Source of the DNA: Alkalihalobacillus bogoriensis ATCC BAA-922
GTDB taxonomy: Bacteria > Bacillota > Bacilli > Bacillales > Bacillaceae_F
Length of the DNA: 64,000 nt
Reading direction: 5' to 3'
NCBI RefSeq assembly: GCF_000621445.1
Contig: NZ_KK211280.1
Span: 49,644-113,643 of the forward strand
This document shows, in pieces, positions 1-9,054 of this stretch (within the stretch, counting starts at the first letter, position 1; each line of letters begins with the position of its first letter). Under the pieces are notes generated by a model. The model searched no databases, was not told the DNA's origin, and saw only the letters and a program-made list of their open reading frames with translations. Position numbers and translations under genes: made by a program.

Positions 1-1
1 T

Positions 2-844
2 GACAACACAACACCCGAAAATGAACAACTTCCTACAGAAAACACCGATATCGAATTTAATTCAGAACATCCGATTGAAAATGAACCGATTAATATCCTT
101 CTTGTCGGTGTTGATGCCAGACAAGATGAAAAAGCAAGAACAGATACGATAATGATTGCACAATATCATCCTAAAAATGAATCATTCAAAATTGCTTCCA
201 TTATGCGTGATAGTTATGTTTCCATTCCAGGTTATCAAAACAATAAAATTAACACTTCCTTCTTTCTTGGTGGTCCAGAACTATTACGAAAAACGATTAA
301 AGAAAATTTTGATATTGACCTTCATTATTATGCTATGGTTAATTTCGAAGGATTTATCCATGTTGTCGACTTAATTGCACCGGACGGTATTACTGTCAAT
401 GTTCCGAAACGAATGGTCCATAAAAATGATATTAATCTTTATCCTGGTGTCCAAACACTCGATGGAAAACAATTATTAAATTATGTGCGTTTCCGTAGTG
501 ATCATGAAAATGATTTTGGAAGGGTTCGCCGTCAACAAGAAACGATTAGTTTACTAAAAGACGAATTGTTAACATTAAAAGGGTTAACTAGAATTCCACA
601 GCTTGTTGGTTCGGTTGAACCGTATGTTGATACGAATATGACGACAGGAAAAGTCATTAGCTTAGGAAAAGATTTTGTCCTTCACCCTGTTGATGAAGTC
701 GAAACATTAACCATTCCTGTTCAAGATGGATATGAGGATAAACGATATCTTCATGCCGGACAAGTACTGGAATTAGATATTGAAAAAAACAAATTGGCTC
801 TTCAAGAATTTTTTAATCTCTCACCACATCACGCCACAAATTAA
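2..844 (+). CDS. LytR-CpsA-Psr (LCP) family protein, 5' end outside window
   Basis: LCP proteins are membrane-anchored transferases that attach wall teichoic acid or other glycopolymers to peptidoglycan on the outer face of the membrane. The open frame runs in from the window edge, so the N-terminal anchor is missing. Visible family blocks are NILLVGVDAR followed by RTDTIMI, then IMRDSYVSIPG, and RFRSDHENDFGRVRRQQE, which carry the arginines and aspartates that bind the polyprenyl-pyrophosphate substrate. The frame starts codon-in-phase at base 2 and ends with TAA. A bidirectional terminator follows, and fabF converges on it. The family is clear; which glycopolymer it transfers cannot be told. 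Confidence 0.9.
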   Translation, partial: DNTTPENEQLPTENTDIEFNSEHPIENEPINILLVGVDARQDEKARTDTIMIAQYHPKNESFKIASIMRDSYVSIPGYQNNKINTSFFLGGPELLRKTIKENFDIDLHYYAMVNFEGFIHVVDLIAPDGITVNVPKRMVHKNDINLYPGVQTLDGKQLLNYVRFRSDHENDFGRVRRQQETISLLKDELLTLKGLTRIPQLVGSVEPYVDTNMTTGKVISLGKDFVLHPVDEVETLTIPVQDGYEDKRYLHAGQVLELDIEKNKLALQEFFNLSPHHATN

Positions 845-888
845 AAAGCTGTAACAAGTTCAAACGACGTTGACCTTGCTACAGCTTT
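845..888. terminator. bidirectional terminator between LCP gene and fabF
   Basis: Arms AAAGCTGTAACAAG and CTTGCTACAGCTTT form a near-perfect stem, with T-rich sequence after it on the plus strand. It lies exactly between two convergent stop codons. Confidence 0.8.
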
Positions 889-891
889 ATT

Positions 892-2130
892 TTATTCGTA
901 TTTTTTAAATACTAATGTTGCATTATGTCCACCAAAGCCTAATGAATTACTCATTGCTGCTTTCACTTCTTGTCTTCTTGCTTCATTTGGAACATAGTCT
1001 AAATCACATTCTGGGTCAGGTGTTTCATAATTGATTGTCGGAGCAATAATTCCTTCTTGAATTGTTTTTACAGTTAATATAGCTTCAACCGCACCAGCTG
1101 CTCCTAACAAGTGACCTGTCATTGATTTTGTTGAACTCACGGCTAACTTTGATGCGTGGTCTCCAAAAACGGTCTTTAACGCCATTGTTTCATATTTATC
1201 GTTATATGGCGTACTTGTTCCATGTGCATTCATATAATCAATTTCATGTGGTTCTAACCCTGCATCTGCAATGGCTTGTGACATTGCTCGCACGCCACCT
1301 TCTCCTTCTGGTGCTGGTGCAGTTACATGGTATGCATCTCCAGTTGCACCATATCCAACGATTTCAGCATAAATGTTCGCGCCACGCTGTAATGCACTTT
1401 CTAATGATTCCAAAATAACAATACCTGCACCTTCACCCATAACAAAGCCATCACGATTAGCATCAAATGGTCTGGATGCTGTTTTCGGATCCTCATTTGT
1501 ACTAATTGCTTTCGCTGTACTAAATCCTGCTACAGCCATGTCTGTAATTGGGGCCTCTGCACCACCTGTAATCATAATATCAGCGTCACCACGTTGAATG
1601 ACTTTAAAAGCATCCCCGATTGAATTCGTACCAGATGCACACGCGGTTACAGAACATGAGTTAATTCCTTTTGCACCAGTTACAATCGATACTTGTCCTG
1701 CCGCCATATCAGGGATCATCATTGGGACAAAGAAAGGACTTACGCGCCGGTATCCTTTTTGTTCAAAAATACGGAATTGCTCTTGATACGTTTCCATTCC
1801 CCCGATACCAGAACCGATCCAAACTCCTACACGCGGGGCTATGTCATCTGTAATTTCAAGTGAAGCATCTTTTAACGCCATTATAGATGCACCTACCGCA
1901 AATTGTGTAAACCGATCCATCTTTCGCGCTTCTTTTCGATCCATAAAAGCAGTAGGATCAAAGTCCTTTACCTCAGCTGCTACTTTCATTGGGAATTTCG
2001 AAACATCGACTCTCGTTAATGGTCCAACACCTGATACACCATTAATGGCGTTGTTCCACATCGTTTTTGCATCTAAACCTAACGGTGAAACAGCCCCAAC
2101 TCCCGTAATAACAACACGTTTTTTTTCCAT
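892..2130 (-). CDS. fabF: 3-oxoacyl-[acyl-carrier-protein] synthase 2
   Basis: Condensing enzyme of type II fatty acid elongation: it joins malonyl-ACP to an acyl-ACP with loss of CO2. The 412 residues match the family length. The Cys-His-His catalytic triad is visible as Cys164 in [10 protein letters not shown], His303 in NAHGTSTP and His340 in [12 protein letters not shown]. The ATG is preceded by AAAGGAGAG. The gene starts 34 bp after fabH and is surely cotranscribed with it. The order comZ-fabH-fabF matches the Bacillus subtilis fabHA-fabF locus. Regulation is probably through the FapR-type site upstream of fabH. Confidence 0.97.
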   Translation of the reverse strand: MEKKRVVITGVGAVSPLGLDAKTMWNNAINGVSGVGPLTRVDVSKFPMKVAAEVKDFDPTAFMDRKEARKMDRFTQFAVGASIMALKDASLEITDDIAPRVGVWIGSGIGGMETYQEQFRIFEQKGYRRVSPFFVPMMIPDMAAGQVSIVTGAKGINSCSVTACASGTNSIGDAFKVIQRGDADIMITGGAEAPITDMAVAGFSTAKAISTNEDPKTASRPFDANRDGFVMGEGAGIVILESLESALQRGANIYAEIVGYGATGDAYHVTAPAPEGEGGVRAMSQAIADAGLEPHEIDYMNAHGTSTPYNDKYETMALKTVFGDHASKLAVSSTKSMTGHLLGAAGAVEAILTVKTIQEGIIAPTINYETPDPECDLDYVPNEARRQEVKAAMSNSLGFGGHNATLVFKKYE

Positions 2131-2164
2131 TTATCTCGCTCTCCTTTACTATTAATTTTTCACT

Positions 2165-3103
2165 TTAACGACCCCAACGAAGCGCAACAGCACCCCAGAC
2201 AAGTCCTGCTCCAAACCCAACGAGGACAAGAACATCTCCATCTTTTATTTTCCCGTTATTTAACTCTTCTACCATCGCAACTGGAATGGAAGATGCTGAT
2301 GTATTCCCGTACTTTTTCACTGTTGTTGCCATCTTTTCAGGTGGCAAGTCAAGACGTTCCCTTGAAGCTTCCATAATACGAATATTGGCTTGATGAGGAA
2401 CTAAAAAATCGACATCTTCTTTTGTTAAACCTGCTTTTTCAATAACTCCTAGGGCAGATTCACCCATCTGTCTAACAGCAAACTTAAAGACTTCTCGTCC
2501 ATTCATATACAGGAATTCATCTTGTAAATGAATATGCATACCACCAGTTCCATCGGCTCCTAATTCAAAGGCTAAAATTCCTTTATCGTCACTTACAGGA
2601 CCAAGTACAGCAGCTCCGGCACCATCACCAAATAATACAGCTGTATTTCGATCATTCATATCCGTTATTTTTGATAACTTTTCCACACCAACAACAAGAA
2701 TCTTTTTATAAGCACCATTTTCAATAAATTGTTGCGCGGTCACAATACCATAAATAAACCCAGCACAAGCTGCACTTATATCCATTGCGGCTGCATTAGA
2801 AGCCCCTAACTGTTCTTGAATGATTGCTGATACAGAAGGAAAAGCCATATCTGGTGTTACTGTAGCGACAATAATTAAATCGAGTTCTTCGGGTGAAGTG
2901 TCTGCCTGTTGTAATGCTTCTTTTGCTGCCTCAAAGGCCATGTGTGAACTGTCTATCTGTTCAGAAGCAATTCGTCTTTCTTCAATCCCTGTTCTCGTTC
3001 GAATCCATTCATCTGTTGTATCTAATCTTTGTTCAAAATCTAAATTGGTTACAACCTGATCTCCTAAACTTCTTCCCATACCTAAGATACCAGCTTTTGT
3101 CAT
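2165..3103 (-). CDS. fabH: 3-oxoacyl-[acyl-carrier-protein] synthase 3 (FabHA type)
   Basis: Starts fatty acid synthesis by condensing a short acyl-CoA primer, branched in Bacillus, with malonyl-ACP. The 312-residue protein shows the KAS III triad: Cys113 in DISAACAGF, His236 in VPHQANIRI and Asn266 in YGNTSASS. The start has AAGGGGGA at good spacing. It is first of the fabH-fabF pair and is preceded by a FapR-like operator. The upstream med-comZ neighbourhood identifies it as the FabHA paralogue rather than FabHB, on the basis of remembered B. subtilis gene order. Confidence 0.96.
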   Translation of the reverse strand: MTKAGILGMGRSLGDQVVTNLDFEQRLDTTDEWIRTRTGIEERRIASEQIDSSHMAFEAAKEALQQADTSPEELDLIIVATVTPDMAFPSVSAIIQEQLGASNAAAMDISAACAGFIYGIVTAQQFIENGAYKKILVVGVEKLSKITDMNDRNTAVLFGDGAGAAVLGPVSDDKGILAFELGADGTGGMHIHLQDEFLYMNGREVFKFAVRQMGESALGVIEKAGLTKEDVDFLVPHQANIRIMEASRERLDLPPEKMATTVKKYGNTSASSIPVAMVEELNNGKIKDGDVLVLVGFGAGLVWGAVALRWGR

Positions 3104-3148
3104 ATCATTTCCCCCTTACCTTCTACTATTTCTAGTTTACAGGTAAAT

Positions 3149-3167
3149 ATTAAGACCTGATACCAAT
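3149..3167 (-). promoter_or_regulatory. FapR-type operator upstream of fabH-fabF
   Basis: On the minus strand the site reads ATTGGTATCAGGTCTTAAT, an imperfect palindrome close to the FapR box remembered for the B. subtilis fabHA promoter (TTAGTACCTAGTCTTAAT). It lies about 45 bp upstream of the fabH start codon. FapR is a malonyl-CoA-responsive repressor of lipid synthesis genes. The match is by eye, and fapR itself is not in this window. Confidence 0.6.
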
Positions 3168-3366
3168 TTTATCTGATTTTTTTTTCCTTGTCTATGTATC
3201 ATGCTTTCATAACATTATTTTTCAAATTATAAAGTGAATTGTATTATGAGTATGGACAAACAAAAGTAATGTTAATGCATAACAGATTTTGTTTTTTCAT
3301 GTAGATATGACTATCCGATCCATCTCACTGAGCAAATCCACGCCATGTCCACGCACCATTACAAAC
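3168..3366. other. fabH-comZ intergenic stretch
   Basis: Upstream of the FapR-like site this AT-rich stretch shows no convincing open frame with a ribosome site and no strong hairpin. A B. subtilis yjzB-like small gene was looked for between comZ and fabH and not found. Confidence 0.5.
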
Positions 3367-3401
3367 AAAGCTATTAAAGGAAAAAAACCTTTAATAGCTT
3401 T
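3367..3401 (-). terminator. terminator of med-comZ
   Basis: A perfect 14-bp inverted repeat AAAGCTATTAAAGG with partner CCTTTAATAGCTTT, loop of seven bases, immediately after the comZ stop codon. Confidence 0.8.
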
Positions 3402-3406
3402 ATCAT

Positions 3407-3586
3407 TTACTTATTCTCTTCTTTTCCAAGCTCATATGCTTCGTTCATGACGCTTAACAACATATTTAACACCGGTTGCAAATCATCCATCGATAATTCG
3501 ATTCCTTTATTATCAAGTAATGCCTTTGCCTCAGGCATATGTTTCATCGCGATTTGCATAAATTTCATTTTTAATTCTGGATCCAT
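3407..3586 (-). CDS. comZ: ComG operon repressor ComZ
   Basis: A 59-residue helical protein with the ComZ features MQIAMKHMPEAKALL, GIELSMDDLQPVLNM and EAYELGKEENK. In B. subtilis ComZ represses the comG competence operon and is cotranscribed with med, as here. An upstream in-frame ATG would add seven residues (start 3607). However, AGGAGGTG lies inside that extension at ideal spacing from the second ATG, so 3586 is preferred. The gene follows med by about 20 bp. Confidence 0.88.
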   Translation of the reverse strand: MDPELKMKFMQIAMKHMPEAKALLDNKGIELSMDDLQPVLNMLLSVMNEAYELGKEENK

Positions 3587-3609
3587 ACTTACACCTCCTA
3601 TATTCATTG

Positions 3610-4560
3610 TTACTCAGGAAGTTTTCCTGTTTGTACATACTCTTTAATCGCTTGATTGACATTTGCTTGCACATCATCTGGTACTTGAGAGCTAAACTGC
3701 CCTAACGAAATGACACCATCTGCAAAGTCATAATATAAATTCCCTGATTCAAGTTCCCCTTTGCTATATCGGTCTGCAACCAGTTGATACAACGCATCTA
3801 CATGTTGAACCGTACTCGTAAGCACGGTAGAACCACCTAAATCAGATTGGTCACTAATAAATCCGATCGCAAACTTGCCCTCTTTTTTAATTTCCTCAAG
3901 CAATTGGACATGAAAGCCATCACCAGCAGGATAAAAAACATCGGCACCTAACTTGGACATACCCTCATAAATATCTAATGCTTTTTCAGTATTCGACCAA
4001 TCGCCTACGTAATCAACAGAAACTTTTATAGACTCGTCTTGATAATGAACGCCCTCAACAAAACCAGCTACTTCTGGTTGCCACGAATAAGCAGCAATGA
4101 CACCAATATGATCAGTTTCAGACATTTGTGCTGCTACCATCCCTGCAAAAAAACCCATCGAATGGCTTTCAAAATGCAAACTTGTAATATTATCACCAGA
4201 TACACTTCCATTAAAACTGACAAAATGAATATGTGGATACTCATCTTTTATTTCCGTGAAAAACTCAGCAAATATTCGCCCATGGCCAAAAACTAAATTT
4301 ACGTCATTTTGAGCAAATTCTTCGACTGCCATTTTTGCATTTGATAAGCTATTTATTTCTTCTTTAAATTGGACATCTACTTTTAAACTACTTTGTATTT
4401 GTAATAGCCCTTGATAGCCTTTACTGTTCCACCCTTGGTCATCAATTGTATCCTCAACTAATAAACCTACTCTATGTATGCTAGATGTAGAACTTGTAGT
4501 CGCACAGCCTGTCCCAACTAAAACGAAAATGAGTAAGGCCATAACAAATCTGTTTCGCAT
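3610..4560 (-). CDS. med: Med-type BMP/PnrA-family lipoprotein
   Basis: A 316-residue lipoprotein: a hydrophobic N-terminus ends in the lipobox VGTGC, with Cys19 as the lipid-modified residue. A BMP-type periplasmic-binding fold follows (VGLLVEDTIDDQGWNSKGYQG, FGHGRIFAEFF, GVIAAYSWQPEVAGF). B. subtilis Med is a positive regulator of comK and precedes comZ in the same operon, which is the arrangement here. BMP proteins of other operons bind nucleosides; the ligand of Med is not known. It is divergent from prfC. Confidence 0.9.
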   Translation of the reverse strand: MRNRFVMALLIFVLVGTGCATTSSTSSIHRVGLLVEDTIDDQGWNSKGYQGLLQIQSSLKVDVQFKEEINSLSNAKMAVEEFAQNDVNLVFGHGRIFAEFFTEIKDEYPHIHFVSFNGSVSGDNITSLHFESHSMGFFAGMVAAQMSETDHIGVIAAYSWQPEVAGFVEGVHYQDESIKVSVDYVGDWSNTEKALDIYEGMSKLGADVFYPAGDGFHVQLLEEIKKEGKFAIGFISDQSDLGGSTVLTSTVQHVDALYQLVADRYSKGELESGNLYYDFADGVISLGQFSSQVPDDVQANVNQAIKEYVQTGKLPE

Positions 4561-4799
4561 GAGTAAGACAACTCCCTTATCTTTTTAACCAAAATTAATT
4601 ATACTGGATTTTTAACGATATTACCGCAACAAATTAACTACATGGAAGGAATTACCTTGATTTTTATAAGGATTCTAACATGTAATCATTCGACAAATAA
4701 GAGAAAAGTCCTCTTATCCTCATATCTGTAATCATTTTTTAATGTTATTGAAATATTACATGAAAAGATTGACAAAAAGATGCATATCTAATTTTCACC
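4561..4799. other. med-prfC divergent intergenic region
   Basis: AT-rich spacer between two divergent genes. It holds a small hairpin (ATAAGAG at 4697-4703 with CTCTTAT at 4711-4717) and two copies of TGTAATCATT about 50 bp apart. No coding potential was seen and no regulator can be assigned. Confidence 0.4.
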
Positions 4800-4808
4800 T
4801 GTTATAAT
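4800..4808 (+). promoter_or_regulatory. extended -10 promoter of prfC
   Basis: TGTTATAAT is a perfect extended -10 element (TGn plus TATAAT) about 30 bp before the prfC start codon. A TTGACA at 4769 is too far away (28 bp) to be its -35 box, so the promoter probably relies on the TG extension. Confidence 0.55.
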
Positions 4809-4838
4809 CAGAAAGAATGACATGTAAAGGGGATTTTT

Positions 4839-6434
4839 ATGAACAATTATCATAAAGAAGTGCAAGCACGTCGTACTTTTGCGATTATCTCTCACCCAGA
4901 CGCGGGAAAAACGACATTAACAGAAAAATTACTTTATTTTGGTGGAGCTATCCGTGAAGCCGGTACTGTAAAAGGACGAAAAAATTCAAAACATCCACTT
5001 AGCGATTGGATGGAAATCGAAAAGCAAAGAGGAATCTCTGTTACGAGCTCTGCCCTTGAATTTGAGTATAACGGATACAAAGTCAATATATTAGACACTC
5101 CTGGACACCAAGATTTTAGTGAAGATACGTACCGTACCTTAACAGCAGCAGATTCTGCAACAATGTTAATTGATGCGGCAAAAGGGGTAGAAGCCCAAAC
5201 AAAAAAATTATTTAAAGTTTGTAAAATGCGCGGTATACCCATCTTTACTTTTATGAATAAATTAGATCGGCAAGGAAGAGACCCGTTTGATTTAATGGAG
5301 GAGCTAGAAGAATTACTAGGCATTCGTTCTTATCCAATGAATTGGCCAATTGGAATGGGTCAATCTTTCGTAGGTGTCTATGATCGTCACAATAAAAGAG
5401 TGGAGCTTTTTAATCCCGATGACAGTGGTGCTATTGATGTTAAAGATGTGACAGGACCAGATGACCCACTAATTGATGAGATTGTAGGTGACGAAAGCTT
5501 ACTGGCCCAATTTCGAGAAGAAATGGAACTTCTTGATGTGGCTGGTGATCCTTATGATGAGGAAGCTATCCGAAATGGTACACTTTCTCCTATCTTTTTT
5601 GGAAGTGCAATATCAAATTTCGGTGTTCAAACATTTTTAGAAAACTTCTTAGAAATGGCCCCCTATCCAACAAAGCGGGAAAGTAATAAAGGGGTTGTCT
5701 CCCCGCTAGAAACAGAGAAATTTTCAGGTTTTGTTTTTAAAATTCAAGCGAATATGAACCCCGCTCACCGTGACCGCATTGCATTTTTGCGAATTACTTC
5801 TGGAAAATTTGAACGAGGGATGGCAGTAAACCATGTACGACTAGGTAAAACAATCAAGATTTCACAGCCTACGCAATTTTTAGCCCAAAATCGAAACATT
5901 GTTGAAGAAGCCTATGCTGGAGATATTATCGGCTTATTTGATCCTGGTACTTTCCGAATAGGAGATACATTAGTTGAAGACGATCATTTTGAATTTAGTG
6001 AAATGCCTCATTTCTCACCAGAACATTTTGCTGCCGTCACAGTAAAAGAAGCGTTAAAACATAAATCGTTTGAAAAAGGGATAAAACAATTAACAGAAGA
6101 AGGTGCCATACAACTTTTTCAAACGTACAATAAAGTCATTGAACAACAAATTGTTGGAGTTGTAGGTGTGCTCCAATTTGAAGTGCTTGAATATCGCCTT
6201 AAACATGAATATAAAGTAGATATCATTCTTGAACGTATTCCTTTTTCCATTGCTCGATGGGTACATGGTCCTGAAAAAGACATGGAAAAATTCAAGAAGA
6301 TGCAAAGAAATCTAGTGACTGACCGAGATGGAAGAATTGTTGTCTTGTTTGAAAATGATTTCCAATTACGGACCGCACAAGACAAATACCCAGAAATTTC
6401 ATTTTACGAAAATTCATTTGCAAAATTAAATTAA
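4839..6434 (+). CDS. prfC: peptide chain release factor 3
   Basis: RF3 is a GTPase that removes RF1/RF2 from the ribosome after peptide release. At 531 residues it has normal length. G motifs are visible: SHPDAGKTTLTEKLL (P-loop, residues ~18-32), DTPGHQDFSEDTYRTL (G3) and FMNKLDRQGRDP (G4), followed by the EF-Tu-like domain II and the RF3 C-terminal domain. AAAGGGG precedes the ATG. It is transcribed against its neighbours and sits between med and the epimerase gene, which are adjacent in B. subtilis as remembered. That species lacks RF3, so prfC looks like a local insertion or a retained ancestral gene. Confidence 0.96.
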   Translation: MNNYHKEVQARRTFAIISHPDAGKTTLTEKLLYFGGAIREAGTVKGRKNSKHPLSDWMEIEKQRGISVTSSALEFEYNGYKVNILDTPGHQDFSEDTYRTLTAADSATMLIDAAKGVEAQTKKLFKVCKMRGIPIFTFMNKLDRQGRDPFDLMEELEELLGIRSYPMNWPIGMGQSFVGVYDRHNKRVELFNPDDSGAIDVKDVTGPDDPLIDEIVGDESLLAQFREEMELLDVAGDPYDEEAIRNGTLSPIFFGSAISNFGVQTFLENFLEMAPYPTKRESNKGVVSPLETEKFSGFVFKIQANMNPAHRDRIAFLRITSGKFERGMAVNHVRLGKTIKISQPTQFLAQNRNIVEEAYAGDIIGLFDPGTFRIGDTLVEDDHFEFSEMPHFSPEHFAAVTVKEALKHKSFEKGIKQLTEEGAIQLFQTYNKVIEQQIVGVVGVLQFEVLEYRLKHEYKVDIILERIPFSIARWVHGPEKDMEKFKKMQRNLVTDRDGRIVVLFENDFQLRTAQDKYPEISFYENSFAKLN

Positions 6435-6450
6435 CGATTATTATTCGAAT

Positions 6451-6494
6451 AAAAAACGCGAAAAGATGTTATCCTACCTCTTCGCGTTTTTTTT
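6451..6494. terminator. bidirectional terminator after prfC
   Basis: AAAAAACGCGAAAAGA pairs with TCTTCGCGTTTTTT, with a T-run on both strands. It overlaps the 3' end of the convergent small membrane-protein gene. Confidence 0.8.
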
Positions 6495-6656
6495 CTTCAA
6501 TATATTGTAGACAAATTCAGAACCAATTCCTAATAGTATTGCTAGAACTACAGCTGTCCCTTCACTTATATTCAAGAATATCGCTAGTATGATATAGGCA
6601 ATAAGCGTCACAATCACAAACAGGAATGTGCTAATGAGCACTTGTTTTTTCTCCAA
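6474..6656 (-). CDS. small two-helix membrane protein, unknown function
   Basis: A 60-residue protein with two predicted membrane helices (residues ~7-30 and ~33-52) and a basic tail KKKNAKR. The start is a TTG preceded by GGGGGG at about six bases; no ATG is available. The family is not recognised. It follows the epimerase gene on the same strand and converges on prfC, sharing its terminator. Confidence 0.6.
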   Translation of the reverse strand: MEKKQVLISTFLFVIVTLIAYIILAIFLNISEGTAVVLAILLGIGSEFVYNILKKKNAKR

Positions 6657-6694
6657 CTTTATCCCCCCTCTGACTTGAAAGGGGACAATCCCCT

Positions 6695-7597
6695 CTATAC
6701 GTTATTATATAATGCTTTCCACTGTTTGACATGCTCTTCTTGTCTTTTTAGTCCTGCTTCGATTGACGTTCTTTTTTTAAACTGAAGATCGTTTGCTGCT
6801 TTTTTGTTTGATATGAAGGTTTTTTGAGATGAATGTGGCATTTTATACGGTTCGTCTAATAGGATAGATTTAGCGCGATACCATTCGTCAACTTCTTCAC
6901 TGCTTAGATTATATATTCCATTCACTTTTTTCGTTGTTCCTGCTAGATAAAAGGCTTGAGCAACGTCTGTTACATAAAGTAAATCAACCGTATTACGGTC
7001 CTCTTTCATTTGTAACGGTTCATTATTTTCTTTTTGTAGCAAAACTTGGTGAAAAGCCATATCTTCCCTCTGCCAAGGACCGTAAACGGTTGGCAATCTT
7101 AAGGTGATGATCTCCCTGTCATCCCTTTTTTCAATATAACGTTCTGCTGCTAATTTTGTCATTGCATACGCGGAACTTGGGGAAGTTGGTGTCTTTTCCG
7201 TTAACTCTCCAAATCGTTCTCCATACACATCGATCGAAGAAGCATAAATCATCCGTGATGAAGAAGACTTATGTTCAACAAGTTGTTTTGTAGCCTCCAC
7301 ATTTTCTTTTAATAATTGATCAAATTTAGACCACCCGATATAGGAAGACGTAATGGCTGCTAAGTGATATACCACATCACACTGCTTAAGTATATCTTGT
7401 TTGATTACATCCTGAATACTTTCATTTCTATAATGAAACAATGCATTTCTACCGAAACAGAACAGCTTTTCTTCAACTAGTGGAGAAGAGGGTGTACAAA
7501 AGTCAACAGCTATTACCTCAACCCCTTCATTAAGTAAAGTTTCACATAAATGGAAGCCAATAAAACCAAGTGCACCGGTGACCATTACTTTTTTCAT
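6695..7597 (-). CDS. NAD-dependent epimerase/dehydratase (YjaV-like)
   Basis: Extended short-chain dehydrogenase/reductase of 300 residues. The N-terminal Rossmann motif is VTGALGFIGFHL (GxxGxxG). Catalytic residues appear as SSIDVYGE (Ser region) and YAMTKLAAE (YxxxK). The substrate cannot be read from the sequence; the family acts on nucleotide sugars or related alcohols and ketones. It lies directly downstream of the alpha/beta hydrolase gene, as the remembered yjaU-yjaV pair does in B. subtilis, and is probably cotranscribed with it. The ATG has GAGGAG upstream. Confidence 0.85.
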   Translation of the reverse strand: MKKVMVTGALGFIGFHLCETLLNEGVEVIAVDFCTPSSPLVEEKLFCFGRNALFHYRNESIQDVIKQDILKQCDVVYHLAAITSSYIGWSKFDQLLKENVEATKQLVEHKSSSSRMIYASSIDVYGERFGELTEKTPTSPSSAYAMTKLAAERYIEKRDDREIITLRLPTVYGPWQREDMAFHQVLLQKENNEPLQMKEDRNTVDLLYVTDVAQAFYLAGTTKKVNGIYNLSSEEVDEWYRAKSILLDEPYKMPHSSQKTFISNKKAANDLQFKKRTSIEAGLKRQEEHVKQWKALYNNV

Positions 7598-7667
7598 TTA
7601 TATTCTCCTCCCCTTCATTTGTAAAGAGGATGTCTCAAAGCTTTTTTCTTTGAAACATCCTCTTTCG

Positions 7668-8420
7668 TTACAACGAGGATTTTTTCTCAAGTTTTTCATT
7701 TTTTTTCAAATGAGACAGTGTAGGATGTGCATAATAGGAAAATGGTTTTTTCGGTAAATGTAACGATAACGATACTTCTAGTCCTCTTTGACGCTGATAT
7801 TGTTCAAATCTGCGTCCATGGTCTTCCAATGAAAATGGCTCGTTTCCCATCTCAATCACCATACGAATTGGTGGCGACTGCTCAAGTTGCCACAGATGAT
7901 TCTTTTTTAACACTTTCGCCTCTACCTCACTCGTATCAACACCATAGGCTTCAGATAATTCATATAATAACCGTTTATAAAAAAGCTTCGTTTTCCGCTC
8001 TTTTTTATAAAACCGATATAAATGAAGACAAGGATTAATTAGCACAGCCGAACGAAATTGCTCTGGTGCTTGTTGTAGCAGCTTAACCGCGACTAATGCT
8101 CCCATACCTTCAGCTATAATATGAACTTTATCATTTAAAATTTCTTGTCTTTGTAATACGTGATGAAGCTGTAAAGCCAGTTGACACGCAGGTTCACTTC
8201 CCCAATGGTTACCGTATAAATTGGACGTAAACACGGTATACCCTGCCTGTGTTAATTCCTTTAAAAAAAACGTTCGTTCAGGGTTTTGCAACCAGGACGA
8301 ATTGTTGCTTTGGACAAAATAATTTCGATCACCGAGCAGCAAAACCCCAAAACCATTGGGCTGTTCAGGAAGATGAACGACGTTCCATTGACCATCTATC
8401 GAAAAAAACCGTTCGTTCAT
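7668..8420 (-). CDS. alpha/beta-hydrolase-fold protein (YjaU-like), nucleophile serine apparently missing
   Basis: A 250-residue protein with an alpha/beta-hydrolase pattern: GVLLLGDRNYF, the helix-strand block VHIIAEGMGALVAVKLL, and a C-terminal histidine region. At the nucleophile elbow, where GxSxG is expected, the sequence is AEGMG with glycine at the nucleophile position. It may therefore be non-catalytic or use another residue. The ATG at 8420 has AAGGTG upstream; a GTG at 8429 is a less well spaced alternative. The gene is probably in an operon with the epimerase gene that follows. The position next to yjzC and yjaV homologues supports the YjaU link. Confidence 0.72.
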   Translation of the reverse strand: MNERFFSIDGQWNVVHLPEQPNGFGVLLLGDRNYFVQSNNSSWLQNPERTFFLKELTQAGYTVFTSNLYGNHWGSEPACQLALQLHHVLQRQEILNDKVHIIAEGMGALVAVKLLQQAPEQFRSAVLINPCLHLYRFYKKERKTKLFYKRLLYELSEAYGVDTSEVEAKVLKKNHLWQLEQSPPIRMVIEMGNEPFSLEDHGRRFEQYQRQRGLEVSLSLHLPKKPFSYYAHPTLSHLKKNEKLEKKSSL

Positions 8421-8429
8421 AAGGCACAC

Positions 8430-8655
8430 CTTCTCCTTGCATAGTAAATCGGGGGTTATGTCCCTCCTTATACATTATGCAATCGCTAAAAAAACGCAAT
8501 GAATGCTATGAAAAATGGGGATTCTTCTCATGGTTTTTATTACAAAAACATCCTTTATTACATTGTTGTTTCTCTCTTTACTCTCCAGTTTATGAGTATG
8601 TAACGAAAACATGATATTGAATAACCGATGCGAACTGTTTTCGTGGTCAGAGCAG
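8430..8655. other. non-coding stretch upstream of the hydrolase gene
   Basis: The promoter of the hydrolase-epimerase pair must lie here, but no convincing -35/-10 pair could be chosen. No open frame with a ribosome site was seen on either strand. It continues into the palindromic element at 8656. Confidence 0.4.
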
Positions 8656-8809
8656 CCGTTATTTGTGAACAGATACAGGTTTCCGTTTTTTAGCTGTCAT
8701 AGGAGCGCTAATTAACGCAAAAGCAACTACAATCATAGCAATTTATTATGATTAACTGCTCCTATGTCCACCAACGTTCCAAAACGCTAGCCATGTTAAC
8801 AGATAACGG
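8656..8809. repeat. ~154-bp imperfect nested inverted repeat
   Basis: Outer arms CCGTTATTTGTGAACA (8656-8671) and TGTTAACAGATAACGG (8794-8809) pair with two mismatches. Inner arms CATAGGAGC (8698-8706) and GCTCCTATG (8758-8766) pair perfectly and extend imperfectly. No open frame is present. It could be a small mobile or dispersed palindromic element or a structured RNA; only one copy is seen in the window. Confidence 0.45.
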
Positions 8810-8835
8810 TTTTCATGGCCGCTTGATTACACGAT

Positions 8836-9010
8836 AAATAAGAAAAACGCGGAGCGTCTTTTCTTTCAAGCGAAGTGCGTAGCCCTGCCCGCTTTTGACA
8901 GTGAACCCCAAGTGCTCTTCTTGGGGTGAAACGCGCAGGTGCGGAGCCTTCGCTCTTCTTGAAATAGCTTTCAAAGCTTCACTGCTACACCAAAATTTTT
9001 CTTATCTTTC
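8836..9010 (+). repeat. dispersed intergenic repeat, copy A
   Basis: One of four same-orientation copies (others at 10660, 24771 and 63495). The shared core runs from AGAAAAACGCGGAGCG through CCCTGCCCGCTTTT and the hairpin ACCCCAAG...CTTGGGGT to TTCACTGCTACACCAAAA. Nested complementary arms (TTTCAAG, CGAAG, CCTGC, ACCCCAAG with partners) predict one long interrupted stem. In this copy the right internal loop is TGCGGAGC rather than TGCGCAGC. It sits between the hydrolase start region and the yjzC terminator. Confidence 0.85.
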
Positions 9011-9020
9011 AATAAAAAAA

Positions 9021-9046
9021 CATCAAAGGGAGACTCCCCCTTGATG
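9021..9046. terminator. terminator after yjzC
   Basis: CATCAAAGGGAG pairs with CTCCCCCTTGATG, with a run of seven T on the minus strand and a T-run on the plus strand. Confidence 0.75.
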
Positions 9047-9054
9047 CTCCTTTT

